Assembly (NCBI RefSeq): GCF_026151205.1
Contig: NC_087080.1
Coordinates: 13,031,337 to 13,095,336, forward strand
DNA: 64,000 nt
Source of the DNA: Bolinopsis microptera
Taxonomy: Eukaryota; Ctenophora; Tentaculata; Lobata; Bolinopsidae
Reading direction: 5' to 3'
The position numbers and the translations under genes were made by a program. Each line of letters starts with the position of its first letter. Within the stretch, counting starts at the first letter, position 1. Under the pieces are notes generated by a model. It was not told the origin of the DNA, searched no databases, and saw only the letters and a program-made list of their open reading frames with translations. Below are positions 53,701 through 64,000 of the stretch, piece after piece.

Positions 53701-54955
53701 CAGAAAGCAGATTTTGTCATTTGCCGCAAATAAAAGCAGCATTAACAGACGTATTCTCCAGTATATCAAGCTATTTTTAGCATTTGTTTCATGTGTATCA
53801 GCTGGGTAACTCTTATGACGGTATTGTTTCCATTTGGATTTTTTACATGAAGCAATATTAGTACGTTCACAATTATCGTAGCGATAAAAACTTGTCTAAC
53901 AAATAAATATAGCTTAGTTGTAGTGCACGTATGTATACGTTCACTAAAACTCATCTGACGTTCTAAACGTTTTGGATAAATTATGCTAGTAGTGTTCAGT
54001 AGGATTCACGTACTCTAGTTCGACACACAGTATAGTTCGACTTCGACAAATTAAATTCGCCAGATATCACCCCTGTCGTACTTCGGTACGTGTCGAAGCA
54101 GGCGAACTAGAGTCCAGGTAGCGTACTCTAGTTCGACAAATAGTTTCTGCTTGTGATCCAATGGCTATTGCTGGGTCGTCATCATAGGATCACAAGGTTC
54201 AATGGCAGATAAAACAATTTTCTGACATCTAGCAACCATGAGCGGTTAGAAATTCCAGAACCTTTCAGTATAGTTTTAATTCTCCTGTTTGCCACTCAGT
54301 TCTGGTCTAGCTAACAGGAAAATATATTGATATCCGACTGTTTTCGATTCAGCAGCTAAATCTCTAGACCAGTACTCGGTTACTAGTTGTTTGTGATAAT
54401 ATAAAGTGTGGTATGTGGTCGATATTTATATAGCGTACTGTACAATCTAGATCTATAAAACGGAGTACGAGTTACTACGTCAGTCTTTTATCTCTCCGCT
54501 AAGTCTACAATTCTGCTAACTAACAATTGACTTAAGAGTATGAGGACAATTAAATGTTCATAGATGTTCATTAATAATTATCAGTTGGAGAAATTGAGAT
54601 TTCAAAAAGTTTATTTTCATGAATTTTTGTTTTTGATAATCACTGACGTTCACTAACGTTCAATAACGTTCACTACAAAATTGCTGGAACGTGCGTTCAA
54701 TACGTCAAAATCCACCGTTCACTACAACTTATAGTAACAAATAAATAATACCCAGTATCTATCGAATTATCAATTATTAGTATCATCGCTACGTTTTAAT
54801 GTTAATGTTTAATGCGGGAGAACTAAGTAAAAAGTAAAGAATACGCGCCGTTCGCTTACCAGAAGTCTCAGCTAATATTGTCACACATTTACTTTGTAGG
54901 ACTTCCAAGTAGGACCCCACACCAGTCACCCTATGTTATTAAAGCTGTTTTATAG
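44719..54955 (+). CDS. Candidate small multi-exon gene of unknown function
   Basis: Four short open segments have good acceptors and donors: 44719-44786 (phase 2 in, 1 out), 47852-47936 (1 in, 2 out), 51432-51491 (1 in, 1 out), 54900-54955 (1 in, TAG stop). The first two join in phase (TLKREAGYVGYC, then SNCHDSRTAHIRGYKRYALY), and the last two join in phase (ATDVYIFDRNLKILFGTST, then LPSRTPHQSPYVIKAVL). One exon (phase 2 in, 1 out) between 47936 and 51432 and the 5' end are not found. I do not recognise the protein; the GYxGY motif faintly recalls short ciliary microtubule inner proteins, which is only an impression. All segments are short enough to arise by chance. Confidence 0.3.
45682..46535. 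mobile_element. TA-flanked MITE with CCTTAGTTCCC ends
   Basis: Inverted ends CCTTA(G/A)TTCCCAAAAATTTG border an 854-bp AT-rich segment and are flanked by TA on both sides, as expected for Tc1/mariner-type insertion. Subterminal AAATTTGGGC motifs repeat in both orientations. No transposase; the 60-codon ORF near the right end is not convincing. Confidence 0.7.
46540..51431. other. Mostly non-coding, AT-rich
   Basis: Apart from the candidate exon at 47852-47936 and the hairpin repeat at 48911-49004, I see no supported feature. Scattered ORFs under 90 codons lack domains. Confidence 0.45.
48911..49004 (+). repeat. Hairpin-rich dispersed repeat, third copy
   Basis: GTAGGTTTACAACCTACCAG followed by GCGCCGAGTTGGACTCGTCG and TTTTACGAGTATCACCCGTT matches the inner ends of both arms of the foldback element (about 6676-6766 and 7988-8070). 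Internal palindromes GTAGGTTT.AACCTAC and CGAGTT..ACTCG are conserved across copies despite base changes. Confidence 0.75.
51492..54899. other. Non-coding stretch
   Basis: A C-run (14 C) at about 52827-52840 and a GTAATC(A/T)TT tandem at about 53140-53210 are the only repeats of note. TCGAACTAGAGT-type motifs at 54000-54145 recur near 60755. No gene seen. Confidence 0.4.
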
Positions 54956-55086
54956 TTTTACATGCAGGCCACAGGTCCTTTTGCTGTGCTACTGCCTTTT
55001 GAACTGTCAGGCTTTGATAAACTTTTTTTTTGCTGCGTGACTGCGTGAGCCTTTACTTCTGTGTTGTCCCGATTCGTTCCGAAGAA

Positions 55087-58000
55087 ATGCAAACATTTAA
55101 AAGTTTACTGGACGGTGCCAGGATCCATCTCTACAGGATGTTCGATCGTGGGGAATCAACTAAGTCTGAGGTTCTCAGGTAATGAAAAGTTGGGTCATCA
55201 TTGTCCGGCAGAGTAAACATATCATCCTATTTTTATTTCCCTTATTATTACATTATTATCATTTATGGTCTGATGTCCTCAGGTGATAAAAAGTTGACTC
55301 ATTCTCGTCCGGCCACAGAATAAAATATCATCTTATTTTTAATTGCCTTAAAGTAAATAATATTATTATTATTATTGTCATTTACGGTATGAGGTCCTTT
55401 TTAATTCTCTTAAAGCAAATATCATTACTATCATTTGCGTTTGTTTCCATTAACAGCCCCTCTAAACTTTATCTCTTCTTAATTAATTAATTGATTAATC
55501 ATTATCTTCGTCAGAATGATAGTCTGCCATGAACTTCCTCCCATGATCCCCTCGGTGCCCAGAAGAAAGGTCTCCTTTACCGATGATACTCTTATTGAAC
55601 ATGCCATCATATCAGGTAACTTAAATAGTCGTGTTATAATTAATATAGATTTCATTAAAACTTATTTAGTGCTTTTTTAACGGGGATATATTATTTGAGG
55701 TGGAAATTTTCGAAAGAAATTCGAAAATATCTCTTTTTCCATCCAAATGATTGTAATTTGGGCGTGGGATATGATTTAAGTTTCTTGATTGTTCTAGAAA
55801 CTCAGTAGTTAGGAAAGGGAAGTCCATCTCGTTAAAACTTGTCTCACTTTTTTGACTTCTTAGCGGCTAGAAGGCTCAAGAAACTTAAATCATATCGAAA
55901 CTAGTGAAGGTATATCAATTATCTGACAGAATTACTCAGAATTCACGCTAAATTTATCACACACTATGCCGTCTACATTAAGTTTAAATTTATCACTTTT
56001 ATACCTGTTTCAATTCTAATGATATGTCTGGTGAGCTAAGTGTCCTATTAAACTTCTGGTTGTGATGTCACACTATTTATAACCGGGTGTTAATTTGCTA
56101 AGTGTGATAAAATGCATTATCCCTCACTACAGCTACACATCATGACATTTCCCCAGTAGCAAGCTAATGATGTAATATCACATATTTGATATTTAATTAA
56201 TTGTTAAAGAATGTCTCACCAAAATACCTGACCTTTCTTCGTGAATGCATGTTGATTGTTGAATGTGATGAATAAATCTTGTAGAATGTGACCGGAAATA
56301 TGAAGTGAACTTGCAGGGGTTCGTTAGGGCGGCCTTCGATATTGAGTTGATAGCTCATAGCAGTATCTTATCATGAGCGTACAAAACTGTGGAATGTTTG
56401 TCAGCTTACTCTTTAAACAGTCGATAAGAATGCTTCCCAAGAAATAAATAAGGAGTCTTATAAATATGACAAATAAAGTAAAACTTTATTTGATGGATAC
56501 CTCTGGAAAAACTCTCCATCCCTTCATTTTATGAAACCATAGGAATTAGGAATCTCTGGCTATAGTGAAGGAATTCAAGCTCAACAATATCGTTTGTCAA
56601 TGACGAAGGATATTTGTAACACAGATTGCCGCAAAATCACGTACTTATAAAAAATTCACTAGACCAAAATAAATATTTCTGACCTCAACAACCGCAAGAA
56701 TTTTGTAGAATGATGTGTCGATGAAGAGTAACAATCAGTGCTAGGTTCCTAAATGTGTGTCCCTCCACTTAACATGTTTCTCTTTCAGAAAATGTAGCAG
56801 AACTGTCCGGAATGTTTGACCGACAAGGAAGTCTCAGCCCAAATTCCATAATCTTACAAGGAGAGAGCCCCCTACATATCAGTGTTAAAAAAGACAGACT
56901 TAACTCAACCAAGGTGTTATTAGACCAAGGAGCCGATGTGAATCTTCAGGTACAGTCATTGAACAGTGAATTAACCTTCCACTTTGACTTTTTTACAAAA
57001 GGGTAGATGGAAAAATGCCAACATTTTTATGTTTTCTCCGTTTTCTAATGTTTTATTTTTAAACCAACTCGAGAGAAATGACCAAAAATTCCATAAGGCT
57101 AGGAGACTGTAAACCTAGCAGAATAAATGACCATTGCACTAAAAGTATGAAAATTAGAAAAATTATCCAATGTATGACTCAGACTAACTTAAACTTAAAG
57201 TTTAGGGTAAAATTTTCTTTACAGTTAAGTCCTATTAACTTTAATTTCGAAGCCAAACTTTAAAACCAAACTCTAAACTCTTTTACTGAACCAGGACGAC
57301 GAAGGACAGACCCCACTGCACTACGCAATAGCTAACGATAATATCGAGTTAGCAGGACTGCTTATTGACTCAGGAGGTGACATGTTTTGTCATGACGATC
57401 ACGGTATTCTACCTACTGCCCTCTTCAAGTCTAGCTCGATGAAATCCTTTTTAAATGATAGGATTTTCGAGCACACGTTGGCGAGTGAGTCTAATTCTAT
57501 AAACATTTTTATAAACATTTTTAATTCGAATGTCAATAAAAAAATTCTATAGTTTCGGTTTCGGTTTCAAATTCATTTACACCTAAGGCCTGAAACGCCC
57601 AAATGCAAAATGTTGACCAATACTCCTGCACGCATTTGTGTATGTTCTCACAAGGTTGCGGCTGGATCTATAAGAAAAGCGATAAAAACGTAGTTTTTAT
57701 TCTATTTCTAAACACTAACAATTGGAACTTCTTCCCAGATTTGTCAAAAGTTCTAAATAAATCAGACTCAGATGACAGCACTTCTGAACAGGGTTGTAAG
57801 GGATTTCGACGAGGCTTAAGTGATTCTAATTTGGTAAGAAAATTCTCCTGTGGCTTATTTAATTATTTCCAGGTTCATATAAATGTTTGAAAAGAAAAGG
57901 CATCAGCATCAACAAAATTCATTATCTTGGTATAACAGGTGCTTTCTTTTAACTTTTTTAACAAAGTAAATGTTCAGACGTACATGACGAATCAAAAGAG

Positions 58001-58310
58001 ACGGATCCGTTCCCGAACCTTCTCTGACAGCGGACTACAAAAACCAAAGAGTATCCTGAAGAAAACCTCAGCGTATGCTCCTAGAGTTTCCAAAGTTTTT
58101 GAAGCAGGAGAGAGCTCAACAGAGAGTTTGTTCAGTGTTGAACAACAGCAGGAAGAGAAGCGACAGAAGATGTTGTCTAATGAGCAGGAGTCTATCAGGA
58201 CGGACAGTAGTACGCCGACAGCCGGGCATAAGAATCGTAGAGGGAACTTTATTGTCAGAGCCATCTGGAGCACCAAGAAGAAATTCAAATTTAGTTTGAT
58301 CAAGAGGTGA
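55087..58310 (+). CDS. PPP1R27/MYPT-like PP1 regulatory ankyrin protein, six exons
   Basis: Joined exons: 55087-55178, 55515-55615, 56789-56949, 57295-57484, 57739-57833, 57978-58310. All are GT-AG and in phase, giving 972 nt (323 residues). PRRKVSFTDD at residues 46-55 contains a protein phosphatase 1 docking motif (KVSF, the RVxF type) just before ankyrin repeats (GESPLHISVKKDRLNS, GADVNLQDDEGQTPLHYA, GGDMFCHDDHGILPTALF). That order, with the D-D-x-G-x-L-P block after the last repeat, is that of PPP1R27 and the MYPT/PPP1R16 group, which target PP1 to substrates. Beyond the ankyrins is a basic, Ser-rich tail absent from human PPP1R27, with two similar sites RRGLSDSNL and RSRTFSDSGL that look like basophilic-kinase targets, and a KPKSILKK segment. 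Direct orthology is not proven. Confidence 0.75.
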
Positions 58311-59339
58311 AGATTTACTGAGTGTGGATCGGATGTCGATATCAGATATGATAATGTGAATGTTTAAAGAAATTACCACCTGATCTCTTTAGAATAGTTC
58401 ATGTCCATGTAATGTTACAGTTACTACCAGAAGTAGATGAACCGAAGAGAAAGTATTGACAATTAAGGTGATGGTAACATTTAGGAATAGAGTGACTCTG
58501 ACTTTAGCAGCATTTAGTAGTACAGTGCTTGAAGAGACTCAGATGTTTTTACGGCTCATCAGATCAGTTGGATTTCAGATGGATTGAGATTAGGGTTTTA
58601 ATGAGTGCTCATTAAAAGAACTTTATATCTTACGGAACATATATTAGGACATTGACCTCCTAATGCTATTAACGTGAATAAAGGGACCGTTAAGGTAAGT
58701 CAGATGACAGAATGTGTTGTTTCGTAAAGATTAGTGCAAGATATTAGACCTTCACTAGTTTGTAGCTGTGTAGACTGTAGACTGTAGCAGTAGATACAAA
58801 ATGTGCCCTTATTGAATTACATTAAGTTATGACAATTATTAGTATCATTGATGAGATGGTCCAAGGACCAAGATGACACATTTGTGACTGTTTCGATTAC
58901 TTTTCTTATTACTTGATGGACATATTATATTAGAGAATAGGAAAGTTGCTTGAAAGTAAAACAAGTTATGAGCGTATTGCTTGTAAATTTAGAAGTAGTC
59001 ATGGTGCCCGCACGTGATGTGATGTTGTAGAGAGATTCGGCACAACCATTGCATTTGCATAACATTTTAATTCGATTATGATATGTATTATGTGCAAACT
59101 AAATTCATTTTGTGGTATTATTAATATTTGAATAGTAAGTTATTTAATTTTTTAATAAAACCTACAGTCGCGTTTCTATTGCTTCCAAATATTTTTATTT
59201 GTTTGACCAAGGCGTGGGTGAAATACCAATTTAAACATGGACAAACGTTTAGTATTAGTTTTCTGACTTATCATCGCCATTTACAGTCGGACAAACCAAA
59301 ATATAGCACAAATTTGAGCGACCCATAGCCGTTAGCGAC
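58311..59339. other. 3' flank of PPP1R27-like gene
   Basis: AT-rich, likely 3' UTR followed by intergenic DNA; AATAAA occurs near 58678 and 59153. No further coding evidence. Confidence 0.45.
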
Positions 59340-59341
59340 TA

Positions 59342-59538
59342 CAGTAAAACCCCGATTTACTGCGCCCCGATTTACTAATACTATACCGCAAACCCCGATT
59401 TACAGCGGCTGTTTTCTTTCCCCAAATAGGGTTTAACATGCATAATGTGAACAAACAATACCCCGATTCACCGCAAACCCCGATTTACCGCGGTTGTTTC
59501 CTTCCCCCAAACTCCCGCGGTAAATCGGGGTTTTACTG
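59342..59538. mobile_element. 197-bp pogo/Tigger-like MITE
   Basis: Ends CAGTAAAACCCCGATTTAC and the inverse GTAAATCGGGGTTTTACTG are flanked by TA on each side. CAGT...AACCCC...-type ends and TA duplications characterise pogo/Tigger-derived MITEs. CCCCGATTTACCGC is repeated inside in both orientations. Confidence 0.85.
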
Positions 59539-59946
59539 TAATAAGAAAAGCTCATTAAAAAATAAACTATTTTATTTTAGTCCAACCTAGCTTGTAGCTA
59601 AGCAATTTTACTATTCTTAGGTTGGCCATAGCAGAAATGTTAAACAGTATTGCAATCATTCGATTACTGCTCCATAATTGAGCTTATTTCTGAATATTCC
59701 CCAAAGGATACAATTTGTCTTCATAATAAAACTTGATAAAAGTGTAAAAATTGTACAAGACGTAATTTATAAGTATTAAGCGCGCAATAATAAAATTGTC
59801 TCATAAATCATAATTATAATGATCCAAATATAAACCACGAAATAAACCCGTACCAGTATTCAGTATTATGCAAACTTCAGTTCTTAGATTAAACCAGTAA
59901 ATCATTGATAACAACTATTATCTATCAACATAAATCTGTCCGGTTA

Positions 59947-62900
59947 TCATATCTTCGTTTCATCGCTATTCTTCCTGCTACTAAGTTTAGGAGATATCTC
60001 GGAAGGGGAAGTAGCACGATTATCTGACAGATCCTTCTCCATCTTCTTCTTTTTCTGAACTCTCTTCTTCAGGTTCTCCAGATGTAGGACCATGTTGGGG
60101 TTCTCCAGGTCCTCAGCTAAGCTGAAACAGGACCGCTCGTCATAATCCTGCGGAAGGAAAATAGAAATTTAGGTTACAGTGAATTCCAAGAAGATGTGTT
60201 AAAATGAGGTCTATAAGGGACGTTAATTAATCGTTCTGAGTCTCCCATTAAAATTGCAAGTTTAAAGAAAAAGACAATACTTATTAGCTCACCTTTGCTT
60301 GAATGTCAGCCCCATTCTCAACAAGACGTGTTAACATATCGAAATCATTGTTATACACTGCCCAGCATAGAGTTGAAACCTGGTCATAGTAGTATTATTG
60401 GTCATATGCTCCATCAATATTTTACATATTGCAATGTCGAAAGAAGAATCCATTCGGTTTTAGACACAACACTATACAATCAGGAATATCAGCTGAAAAT
60501 GAAGAATAAGCACAAGCACTGACCTCCATCTCTTTTGTCATGGATAGTTTAGCTCCTGCGCTCCTGAGATGTTTGCACACATTGTCGTGTTTATGCTGCA
60601 CTGCTTCAAAGAGTGGGGAGTAACCGAACCTTAGGGAGGTGACTCAAGTCAGAGCATGGAGGGTTTTAACAATTAACTTTAGGGTTTGTTGAACTACAGT
60701 ACGTGCATCGGACTACAGTACGTGCATCGGACTACACTACGTGTCGAACTAGAGTAATTGTACCGACTCAAGTGAGAGCATGATGTGTTACGGATCACAT
60801 TTATTGGGATGACAGTATTAAATTGGATTTCTTATAAGAGCACCAAGATGCTGTTTAGGGAATTTATTTTATTATCAATAAATTACAGGACACTTAATTG
60901 GCTTTGGACCGTCATAGAAATTCTCCCAACATAGCAGTTCTTTCCCAACATAACAATTGTACAACTACGTCATGTACACAGATATAAGGCTCAACCTGTC
61001 CAGGGCGTTAACATCTGCGTGGTTCCAGATGAGTAGTTTAGTGGACTCCAGGTCCCCAACAGAGGTTGCTATGTGGAGTGGGGTCCTGTTATCATAGTCT
61101 TTCACCTGACGGAACATTTGTAGTCAGGTAGATTATCCACTTACAGTTACAGATATCAATTAATAAGTTAATAGAAAAGGTGACAGTCGAGACTATAAAT
61201 TTGCCTTCTAAAAATAACGGTTTATATGGGTATTTTTGTCGTTCTGCGCATATGATGAGCTTACACACTGGAAATACTAAATCACCTCAGATTTATTTTT
61301 ACAATATGAATTACAATATAAAAAGTTTCCTTGTGTTTCAAAAACGCCAGTATAATACTCACGTTGAGGTCAAGGTCGAGGTGTATGAGGCGCTGGAGAG
61401 TGTCATGTTCTTGCATGTACACCAAAGCACATATCAGCGAGGGAACCAGTGCCTGGTGGGGTATTAAATATGTTACCATAACAACTAGATCTGTTGCCAT
61501 ATCTAATTTCTGATAACAACTGATAAATACAAGATCCGTTGTTACTCTATGCTACAAATTATAGCTTTTGTTAACGAGATGAAAGAAATACTTGCTGTTC
61601 ATGATGAAATAATGCTTAGACATTTAATTTTGCTATAAAAGGTGCTCAATACTTCTTACAACTAACATGAAACGGAAATGTGTATTTATTCAAACTTCAA
61701 ATAATCGCTAAAAAACAGCAATGACATGCTGTATAGCCGGTTGCTATAGCAGTGACATGCGGACGACATTCAGACTCACAGCGTTAACCGGGTCCAAATT
61801 TCTAGGCTTGATATCAAAACTATCAGCCCTCGTCAATAACGGGGTGGATTCTGTCTGAGATAATGATCTATTTGGGGTAAGGAAAATGCAATTTTAAGAG
61901 GTAAAGGGCTACTGATAAGATCCAGACTTGTACTTGAATAATAGGCCCGTTAACGCTGTGAGAAATCTAACTATAATTTTTTCGGTATGAAATATCGCCT
62001 CTAGATATGTTTATCCTCTTACGAAGGTTGATTTATGACAAGGTTTCTTATTGCATTTTGTAATTGCACTCCATCGACAAACTGGACAGTGCAAATATTA
62101 CAAATATCAAAAACTATAAAACTTACTGCCTCCATTGCTTCATCTTTTCTGTTTTCTTTAAGTAGAGCCATGAGAACTGTGGAGATCAGATCAGCGTCTA
62201 GGTGCTTAGCAGCAATCCTGAAACAATTTGGGGATAAGAAAACAAAATCTTTAATGTGTTTTGAACTTTTGAATGCAAAATATAGTCGATTATAAGATAC
62301 TTGAGTCTTTATAAAAAATGAAACATTTGAATTATAAAAATGGTTAAAATGGAGGTGAAGTAGGAACAGTTCCTACTTCATTTCCATTTTAACCATTTTG
62401 AGAATCCAGCTAAGGAACCAAGCAACTGTAAATTGAGCAAACCTTGCAGCCCGGATTGGTTGGTAGGGGAACTTGGTCTCCATGTACTCCGCAACATTTG
62501 GATTTTCTATAACTAAACTGCCAAAGCATTCCATCGGCGTGTTGCCCCATCTATCTGCGAAGATGTTAACTTAAGTGTTTTATTATAGAAAGTGCTTTAC
62601 AGAAAATGGAGAAATAAAACAGTTGATGGTACATTAGGTTCTGATAGAAATATTTCTGTTTCTGTCGACACAGCAACGTCACAACCAACCACTTAGTTAT
62701 TCATTTTTGGTTTTCGAATCGCAGTTTGTATTGCTCTTTAACTTTTTTTTCGACAACACCATGCACTATGCAGCCTATATAATAATTGTAGCGCGGACCA
62801 GTAGTGCATTGCACAACAAGCATCTTATAAATAATCGATCGGTCGTTCAATCAATCAATTTACATTAACGTATTAACTAAAGTTATGATCGATTTAAAAT

Positions 62901-64000
62901 CCATAGGTAAATGCTGAAAAACCAAAAATTGCTCTAAACTTTATTGCAATTCGACATTTTTGAGACTAGTTAAGCATTAATTTTATATTTTATAATTCGT
63001 TGTCTGAGAAAGTGATCTGTGTTGAAGCTAGTAATATATTAATATATAGGATTCACGATTATTTTACTCGTCCGAAAAGAATGCATGGTATGAGCCTAAA
63101 TATCAAAAAGCGAACCTTTCAGTTCCTTATTGGCGCTATATGTCTCCAGGATCTTCATAGCCGTTCTGTTCTTCCTCGAGTACGCAATGTGCAATGCTGT
63201 TCTGTTGTCATAATCCCGTAAACTGCAGTCCACTCCACATTGTAGCCAAACCTGCTCAAAAAGGGTCTTTCACATATTACTTAATCACTACCTAATAAAT
63301 GACGGAATATGTGACGGAATATGTGACATAATAGGTGAGGTAATATTATATCTGAGGCTTTATTCGTATCCATTTCGTAATGCAACTAGCAAGCATTAAG
63401 TATAGGCACCCACAATAGAAACCTTGTTCATATATTTTATATTATTCATCCATTTATTTTATACTATATTTATTTTACATATATATCATATATTATGTAT
63501 TATCATGTAATATATTTATTATATTCATTTATATCAGCTCATAACACCTACCTCAAGAAGATCATGGTCTTCGTTGTAAACTTGGTAACAGAGAGTTGAT
63601 GCGATCGCTGTTTTAGGCAAATACACTTTACCTGAAAATGGAATGAAGTAACAAAGTTTATCCAATGTTTAATGTTTATCTAGTGTTTATATCTAGAGGA
63701 GTTTAAACAGATACTAAGTACTGACCTCTCTAACAAGTATTATCATAACATTGATTAGTGTTACGATGTTAGAGCTAAAGTGACAGCTGTGTCAATAGAT
63801 TATATAAAAAGTAGTTAGTTTAAAATAAACTTGATAAACATTAGCCCACCTCCTTTGGAGTGAATAAGTTTAGCGAGCTCGGTGTTTCCTGCCTTCAAAG
63901 CGTCTGATAGCGGAGTATTACTGTAGTTATCTTTAGAGTTGACATCAGCGTTCCAGCTCAACAGGAGATTTACCACATCCTGGTTGTTCTCTGCTGCTGC
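59947..64000 (-). CDS. Ankyrin-repeat protein, eleven 3' exons, 5' end outside window
   Basis: Minus-strand exons: 64000-63850 (open), 63631-63552, 63251-63116, 62554-62443, 62217-62127, 61854-61780, 61452-61363, 61105-60996, 60629-60524, 60379-60293, 60147-59947 (TGA). All junctions are GT-AG and in phase. Ankyrin repeats include NADVNSKDNYSNTPLSDA, RDYDNRTALHIAYS, DRWGNTPMECF, KDYDNRTPLHIATS and NGADIQAKDYDERS. The DYDxRTxLH plus DRWGNTPM pairing is the type found C-terminal to glutaminases and some asparaginase-like enzymes, so an N-terminal enzyme domain beyond 64000 is possible but unseen. The visible part repeats itself: LLSWNADVN...STLCYQVYNEDHDLL...DYDNRT is echoed by LLIWNHADVN...STLCWAVYNNDFDML...DYDERS. 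Between the two halves lies a helical, repeat-poor linker (about 62217-61363). The tail is Lys- and Ser-rich. Confidence 0.8.
62337..62399. repeat. Near-perfect 63-bp inverted repeat
   Basis: Arms of about 31 bp with one-base loop (AATGGTTAAAATGGA... pairing with ...TCCATTTTAACCATT) and two or three mismatches, lying in an intron of the ankyrin gene. A cruciform or small MITE remnant. Confidence 0.8.

Overview
This is an AT-rich metazoan nuclear contig: spliced genes with canonical GT-AG introns, long introns, many minisatellites and several families of DNA transposon. The gene set (WDSUB1, SEC20/BNIP1, TMEM65, a p107/p130 pocket protein, a PPP1R27-like PP1 regulator, class A-like GPCRs) together with Harbinger, hAT, Helitron and LINE ORF1-type elements suits an early-branching animal such as a cnidarian. 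That placement is inference; nothing seen fixes the species. I joined exons by hand, checking splice sites and codon phase; no transcript or database was consulted.

Layout. 1-0.4 kb: dispersed-repeat debris with G-runs. 1.2-1.9 kb: SEC20/BNIP1 SNARE (+). 2.3-5.25 kb: an inverted-terminal element filled with a CTCCTC-type array. 5.46-27.43 kb: a complete ten-exon WDSUB1-like gene (+). Its introns hold a 2.7 kb foldback element, an intronless GPCR (-), a decayed GPCR (-), a broken NERD-nuclease/helicase gene (-), a LINE ORF1-like gene (+), Helitron-like ends and several minisatellites. 27.7-29.1 kb: a long inverted-repeat element with a MITE inside it. 29.5-36.5 kb: a complete six-exon TMEM65-like gene (+), whose 5.7 kb fourth intron carries on the opposite strand an LRAT/NlpC-P60-like gene and a second LRAT-like ORF that is splice-compatible with a retinoblastoma-family pocket protein. 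37.3-41.9 kb: a Harbinger transposon (transposase plus Myb/SANT protein, the latter split by a 149-bp hAT MITE) between two copies of a ~545-bp repeat. 42-55 kb: mostly non-coding, with MITEs and a weakly supported chain of small exons. 55.1-58.3 kb: PPP1R27-like gene (+). 59.3 kb: pogo-like MITE. 59.9-64 kb: 3' part of an ankyrin-repeat gene (-), open at the window edge.

Main points of interest: a predicted fusion of an LRAT-like domain lacking its catalytic cysteine to a p107/p130 pocket protein with no A/B spacer; two unrelated-looking elements that both begin with a run of G and have perfect 6-bp target duplications; a metazoan NERD-helicase gene with one in-frame stop; a minisatellite that multiplies a splice acceptor; and repeated nesting of antisense genes inside introns.
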